Source: an uncultured Bacteroidales bacterium
GTDB taxonomy: Bacteria > Bacteroidota > Bacteroidia > Bacteroidales > Bacteroidaceae
Length of the DNA: 64,000 nt
Reading direction: 5' to 3'
Assembly (NCBI GenBank): GCA_902774005.1
Contig: CACYGK010000003.1
Span: 1 to 64,000, forward strand
Shown in pieces: positions 61,162 to 64,000 of this stretch. Position 1 is the first letter of the stretch. Every line of letters begins with the position of its first letter. The notes below the pieces were generated by a model. That model ran no database searches and had not been told where the DNA came from. It worked only from the letters and a program-made list of their open reading frames with translations. The translations under genes and the position numbers were made by a program.

Positions 61162-61169
61162 CAAAAATA
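61162..61169 (-). promoter_or_regulatory. -7 promoter element for the C10-peptidase operon
   Basis: Minus-strand TATTTTTG fits TAnnTTTG; leader of roughly 100 nt to the ATG at 61057. Confidence 0.5.
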
Positions 61170-61281
61170 CGGATAAGCGAGAGAAGAGCAAAGGGGAAAA
61201 AGGTTTTTTTTCATTTTTGAGGAATTAAACTACTAAGCTACTAAGCATCTCTCGTATCCCTTCTCTGCCTCGCTCGCGTCT

Positions 61282-61345
61282 GTTCAGCGCCTCAAACGTT
61301 TGGGTTCAGCGCTTTAAACGTTTGAGTTCAGTGCCTTTTTGCAGG
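61282..61345. repeat. 22-bp tandem repeat
   Basis: Units start at 61282, 61304 and 61326 with GTTCAGCGC, GTTCAGCGC and GTTCAGTGC; the first two go on to the palindrome AAACGTTT, while the third diverges. Confidence 0.85.
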
Positions 61346-61356
61346 AAAGCTGAGTC

Positions 61357-61412
61357 GCGCTTAGAATTTTAGTTTCAAGCGCTTGGAATTTTATTTCTAA
61401 GCGCTTGAAATT
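61357..61412. repeat. Triple palindrome repeat (AAGCGCTT type), copy 2
   Basis: Matches 15045-15100 at 53 of 56 positions by eye. It lies downstream of the zinc-finger-like lipoprotein gene and upstream of the C10 operon. Confidence 0.88.
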
Positions 61413-61479
61413 ATGACATCCCTTCGCTGTCCTTGAAATGCGATTGAGAAGTGACAAGGGTAAGCTATTATTGTATAAT

Positions 61480-62199
61480 CTATTGATATCCCGAACCCTT
61501 ACAGTGCGAGCATTTTCCGCTGCCCTCACAGTAATTGCACATGCCCGAGCCTTTGTACAAATAGCAGTTGGGACATGTGACATTATTGATGCCGAAACCG
61601 TCGGTTAAGCCGTCACCTCCGCACCACTGACATTTCGTAGAGCCATGGCAATAGTATTTATTAGCAGTCGAGGAAACGTAATTATAGCATTTGCCATTAC
61701 CCAGACAATATTTGCATTTTGTCTTGCTACTGCTGCCCGATGAAGAACCACCGCTACTGCCCGACGAAGAACTACTGCCGCTTGACGAAGAACTATTGCT
61801 GCTATTCTTCATGTAGTATGGGCTATTACCGATGTATAGCGTAAATGATACTGAGGTGAGATTAGCCACGCGGAACGTCTCACTGTCACCCTCGGAATAG
61901 TACAGCGTTAACTCGCCCGATGAAGAGTTGTAGCGGTAAGTACCTGTGCTTTCCTCTGTCTGCACCTTATTGTTTTCGTCTGTGTAGATCATCGAAGCCC
62001 TCATGCTGTTGTTATTATAAAGCCCTAAAACAAAGCCGATGGTATTATTCTGATTGTATCCGCTCCATACTCCGGCTATTCTCGCATTGTCTGCGCTCGG
62101 ATCATTATCTTCTTTGTCCTTTTTGCAGGCCGTGAATGTCAGTGCAATGCCCACCAGGAGCATCAGACCATTTAGTATTATCCATTTATTAGTTCTCAT
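61480..62199 (-). CDS. Lipoprotein with Ser-rich linker and DnaJ-type cysteine motifs
   Basis: A 239-residue protein from the ATG at 62199; a longer frame from 62289 has no plausible signal. Lipobox ALTFTACKK puts the lipid on Cys25. Residues about 40-130 form a lipocalin-like beta domain (GVWSGYNQNNTIGFVLGLY). A linker of about 30 Ser/Gly residues follows. The last 80 residues hold repeated CxxC and CxxCxGxG motifs: CKYCLGNGKC, CQWCGGDG, CPNC, CNYCEGSGKCSHCKGSG, much like the zinc domain of DnaJ. Such a domain on an envelope lipoprotein is unusual. Function unknown. Confidence 0.75.
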   Translation of the reverse strand: MRTNKWIILNGLMLLVGIALTFTACKKDKEDNDPSADNARIAGVWSGYNQNNTIGFVLGLYNNNSMRASMIYTDENNKVQTEESTGTYRYNSSSGELTLYYSEGDSETFRVANLTSVSFTLYIGNSPYYMKNSSNSSSSSGSSSSSGSSGGSSSGSSSKTKCKYCLGNGKCYNYVSSTANKYYCHGSTKCQWCGGDGLTDGFGINNVTCPNCYLYKGSGMCNYCEGSGKCSHCKGSGYQ

Positions 62200-62286
62200 A
62201 GTACCGTTTTGGTTTTTGGGGTGACAAAATAGTGTAGTTACAGGACAAATGATATGGTAAATCAGATGGCATGTCTCTGATATACA

Positions 62287-62318
62287 CAAGAAACCACCCC
62301 AGTCGAGATGGTTTCTTG
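62287..62318 (-). terminator. Hairpin after the lipoprotein gene at 62336-62884
   Basis: CAAGAAACCA and TGGTTTCTTG are perfectly complementary with a 12-base loop. A T-run is missing on the minus strand, so it may be a weak terminator or an RNA-stabilising hairpin. Confidence 0.55.
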
Positions 62319-62335
62319 CTTTCTGTATTCAGTTT

Positions 62336-62884
62336 TTAATTTCTTCTTCTTGCAACTAAGCCTTCCAAGATTGCTTCGAGAGAAGCTCGAGGATTTTGAG
62401 TAGGCGGAAGGAGAATGTAAGTGTAGGATTTACCAAGATTTCCATCTTTAATCCTAGTCCAAGTCATGGTGCCGTCAGCGTTTAATTTAAACTTATATGA
62501 GTATACGCTGTAATCTTCTCCAGGTGTGATTTCAGTAATTGTAAGAACATCACCATTTACAGTATAAGAGATATCCCACTGTTCACCGCTAGTCCTGGTA
62601 TAGTTGTCACTGGCGCGGCGTTTCAATTCACCGCCCTGACCTGTACCGTCGGAATTAAACTGGTATGCCTCAATTTCTATCAAATCATCACTTTCATACA
62701 CAGTGTACCATGTATTACCTGAAATGCCTGATTGGCTACCGCTACCGCCACCAGAGCCGGAGCCGCCACCACCTTCGGGGTTGTTTTTGTTGTCGTCACC
62801 ATCACCGCATGATGTGAGTGCACCACCGGCTAATAAGAGTCCTGCTGCGAGGAGCAACATACTAAAAAAAGAGAATTTTTTCAT
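62336..62884 (-). CDS. Lipocalin-like lipoprotein
   Basis: A 182-residue protein from the ATG at 62884; a longer frame from 63037 crosses the promoter. Signal peptide ends in the lipobox GALTSCGDGDD. A Gly/Ser linker (residues about 36-55) leads to a beta domain with SGNTWYTVYESDDLIEI and GDVLTITEITPGEDYSVYSYKFKL, the alternating pattern of lipocalin-like DUF proteins in Bacteroidetes. Ligand unknown. It resembles the first domain of the neighbour at 61480-62199 in layout (lipobox, linker, barrel). Confidence 0.68.
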   Translation of the reverse strand: MKKFSFFSMLLLAAGLLLAGGALTSCGDGDDNKNNPEGGGGSGSGGGSGSQSGISGNTWYTVYESDDLIEIEAYQFNSDGTGQGGELKRRASDNYTRTSGEQWDISYTVNGDVLTITEITPGEDYSVYSYKFKLNADGTMTWTRIKDGNLGKSYTYILLPPTQNPRASLEAILEGLVARRRN

Positions 62885-62950
62885 AATGTTAAGGTTTTTT
62901 GGTTGATAATTTGGTTGTTCGATTAAGTATTTTTGGTAAGTTTTCGGCTG

Positions 62951-62958
62951 CAAACTTA
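62951..62958 (-). promoter_or_regulatory. -7 promoter element for the lipocalin-like lipoprotein
   Basis: Minus-strand TAAGTTTG (TAnnTTTG), 66 bp upstream of the ATG at 62884. Confidence 0.6.
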
Positions 62959-63069
62959 CAGATAAATGCGCGAACAACAAAATAAAATCAATTATTTTTA
63001 CATCCGCAACCCCAAAACCTAGTTTTGCCTTGTTCAATCCTTAATCGTTCCAAGGGCTATCACAGAAAA

Positions 63070-63094
63070 ACGAGCGAAAATTATTTTCGCTCGT
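63070..63094 (-). terminator. Terminator of asnB
   Basis: ACGAGCGAAAAT and ATTTTCGCTCGT form an almost perfect 12-bp stem, with TTTTTC following on the minus strand, 20 bp after the asnB stop. Confidence 0.88.
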
Positions 63095-63114
63095 CTATTT
63101 TTCCTAATTTCGTT

Positions 63115-64000
63115 TTAATAAGCCTGTTCGTGTACTCCGGCAACGGCTCTACCGCTGGGGTCGTTCATGCCTTTGAAGGCGGCATCCCATTCGAGTGCGA
63201 TGGCTGTGCTGCAGGCTACGCTGGCTTCGCTCGGTACGCTGCGTGCTGCGCTGTCGGAGGGGAAGTGCTCAGCGAAGATGCTGCGATAGTAGTATTCCTC
63301 TTTGTTCTTCGGTGGGTTGATGGGGAAACGTTCGGCTGCATGTGCCATCTGTTCGTCGCTGACGGCTTCGGAGGTGATCTGCTTCAGGGTGTCGATCCAG
63401 GAGTAGCCTACGCCGTCGCTGAACTGTTCCTTCTGGCGCCATGCAATTTCATCGGGCAGCATGTCGGCAAAGGCTTCACGTACGATCTTCTTTTCGATAG
63501 TGGTGCCAGGACACATCTTTGCCGCTGGGTTGGTGCGCATGGCTACATCGAGGAACTCCTTGTCGAGGAACGGTACTCGTCCTTCCACACCCCATGCAGA
63601 GAGGCTCTTGTTGGCACGCAGACAGTCGTAGAGATACAGTTTGCCGAGTTTGCGTACTGTCTCGTCGTGGAAGTCCTTTGCTGTAGGAGCTTTATGGAAG
63701 TAGAGGTAACCACCGAATATCTCGTCGGCTCCTTCGCCGCTGAGTACCATCTTGATACCCATCGACTTGATGACTCGTGCCAGCAGGTACATTGGTGTGG
63801 AGGCACGGACGGTAGTGACGTCGTAGGTCTCGATGAAGTAGATGACGTCGCGTATGGCATCGAGTCCCTCCTGGATGGTATAGTTGATTTCGTGGTGAAC
63901 GGTACCTATATGGTCGGCTACGAGACGTGCCTTAGCAAGGTCGGGAGCACCCTTCAATCCTACGGCAAACGAGTGGAGACGGGGCCAGTAGGCTCTGGTC
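63115..64000 (-). CDS. asnB: Asparagine synthase B (glutamine-hydrolysing), C-terminal part
   Basis: The frame is open to the right edge, so the N-terminal glutaminase domain is outside; about 295 residues are seen. The synthetase domain shows LHSFAVGLKGAPDL, ASTPMYLLARVIKSMGIKMVLSGEGADEIFGGY (the SGEGADE loop), LSAWGVEGRVPFLD and IAWRQKEQFSDGVGYSWID. It makes asparagine from aspartate, glutamine and ATP. A strong terminator follows. Confidence 0.95.
   Translation of the reverse strand, partial: TRAYWPRLHSFAVGLKGAPDLAKARLVADHIGTVHHEINYTIQEGLDAIRDVIYFIETYDVTTVRASTPMYLLARVIKSMGIKMVLSGEGADEIFGGYLYFHKAPTAKDFHDETVRKLGKLYLYDCLRANKSLSAWGVEGRVPFLDKEFLDVAMRTNPAAKMCPGTTIEKKIVREAFADMLPDEIAWRQKEQFSDGVGYSWIDTLKQITSEAVSDEQMAHAAERFPINPPKNKEEYYYRSIFAEHFPSDSAARSVPSEASVACSTAIALEWDAAFKGMNDPSGRAVAGVHEQAY

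Larger units (their letters stand above)
61058..61479. other. Repeat-rich intergenic region
   Basis: 422 bp without a gene. From left to right: leader of the small lipoprotein gene with a two-unit heptamer (GGTTAAA twice, 61134-61147), its -7 promoter element, a T-rich stretch, a 22-bp tandem repeat and copy 2 of the AAGCGCTT palindrome repeat. Confidence 0.8.

Overview
The window looks like a chromosomal segment of a Bacteroidales bacterium, most likely Prevotella or a close relative (Prevotellaceae). The grounds are: many promoters of the Bacteroidetes type (TTTG, 19 bp, TAnnTTTG) with no E. coli-like -35/-10; fused SecDF; GldH and RicT next to a delta' subunit gene; a tmRNA with a GETSYALAA tag; BspA-like leucine-rich-repeat surface protein; a C10 (streptopain/interpain-like) peptidase; and short C-terminal tails of the kind seen on secreted Prevotella proteins. 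Species cannot be fixed from the sequence alone.

Layout. 1-15000: a surface-glycan block. A minus-strand run of glycosyltransferases (two GT2, a GT90/Gtf3-like fusion, GT25) diverges from a tightly overlapping plus-strand operon (GT87, GT32, LpxL-type acyltransferase, GT11-like). It is followed by a minus-strand pair (phosphoglycerol-transferase-like sulfatase-fold protein, and a GT87 protein fused to an FGE/SUMF1 domain), and then by glf, ybeY and rmlB. Glf makes UDP-galactofuranose and RmlB starts dTDP-deoxysugars, so the block probably builds a lipopolysaccharide or other envelope glycan. 15000-31000: housekeeping genes (cysE, rlmL-like, metK-DUF4271-hemD-rnpA-yidD, secDF, rhomboid and EEP phosphatase, HU), two secreted or lipid-anchored proteins and DUF2264. 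30246-31500: an accessory patch with an IS3-family remnant, unusual inverted repeats and a 55-residue gene. 31510-36708: a 1732-residue BspA-like surface protein. 36734-41122: murF, tmRNA, holB, ricT, gldH. 41143-47411: the rod-shape operon purH(N)-mreB-mreC-mreD-mrdA-rodA. 47514-56238: nitroreductases, NSS transporter, aspC, ribBA, LptF/G permease, prfB and a CYTH protein. 56228-63037: a small secreted protein, tRNA-Met, then a secreted-protease operon (lipoprotein, C10 peptidase, TPR-like protein) and two lipoproteins, one ending in DnaJ-type CxxCxGxG motifs. The right edge is a truncated asnB.

Structure beyond genes. At least ten short arrays of 7-bp units are scattered through the window. 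Most sit exactly at gene ends or starts, several supply the stop or start codon, and three lie in frame inside proteins, where 3 x 7 bp gives a 7-residue period. A 56-bp palindrome-rich repeat occurs at two places 46 kb apart. Other points of interest are the GT87-FGE fusion, the GT90-Gtf3-like fusion linked to glf, an IMP cyclohydrolase that has lost its transformylase half, and the zinc-finger-like lipoprotein.
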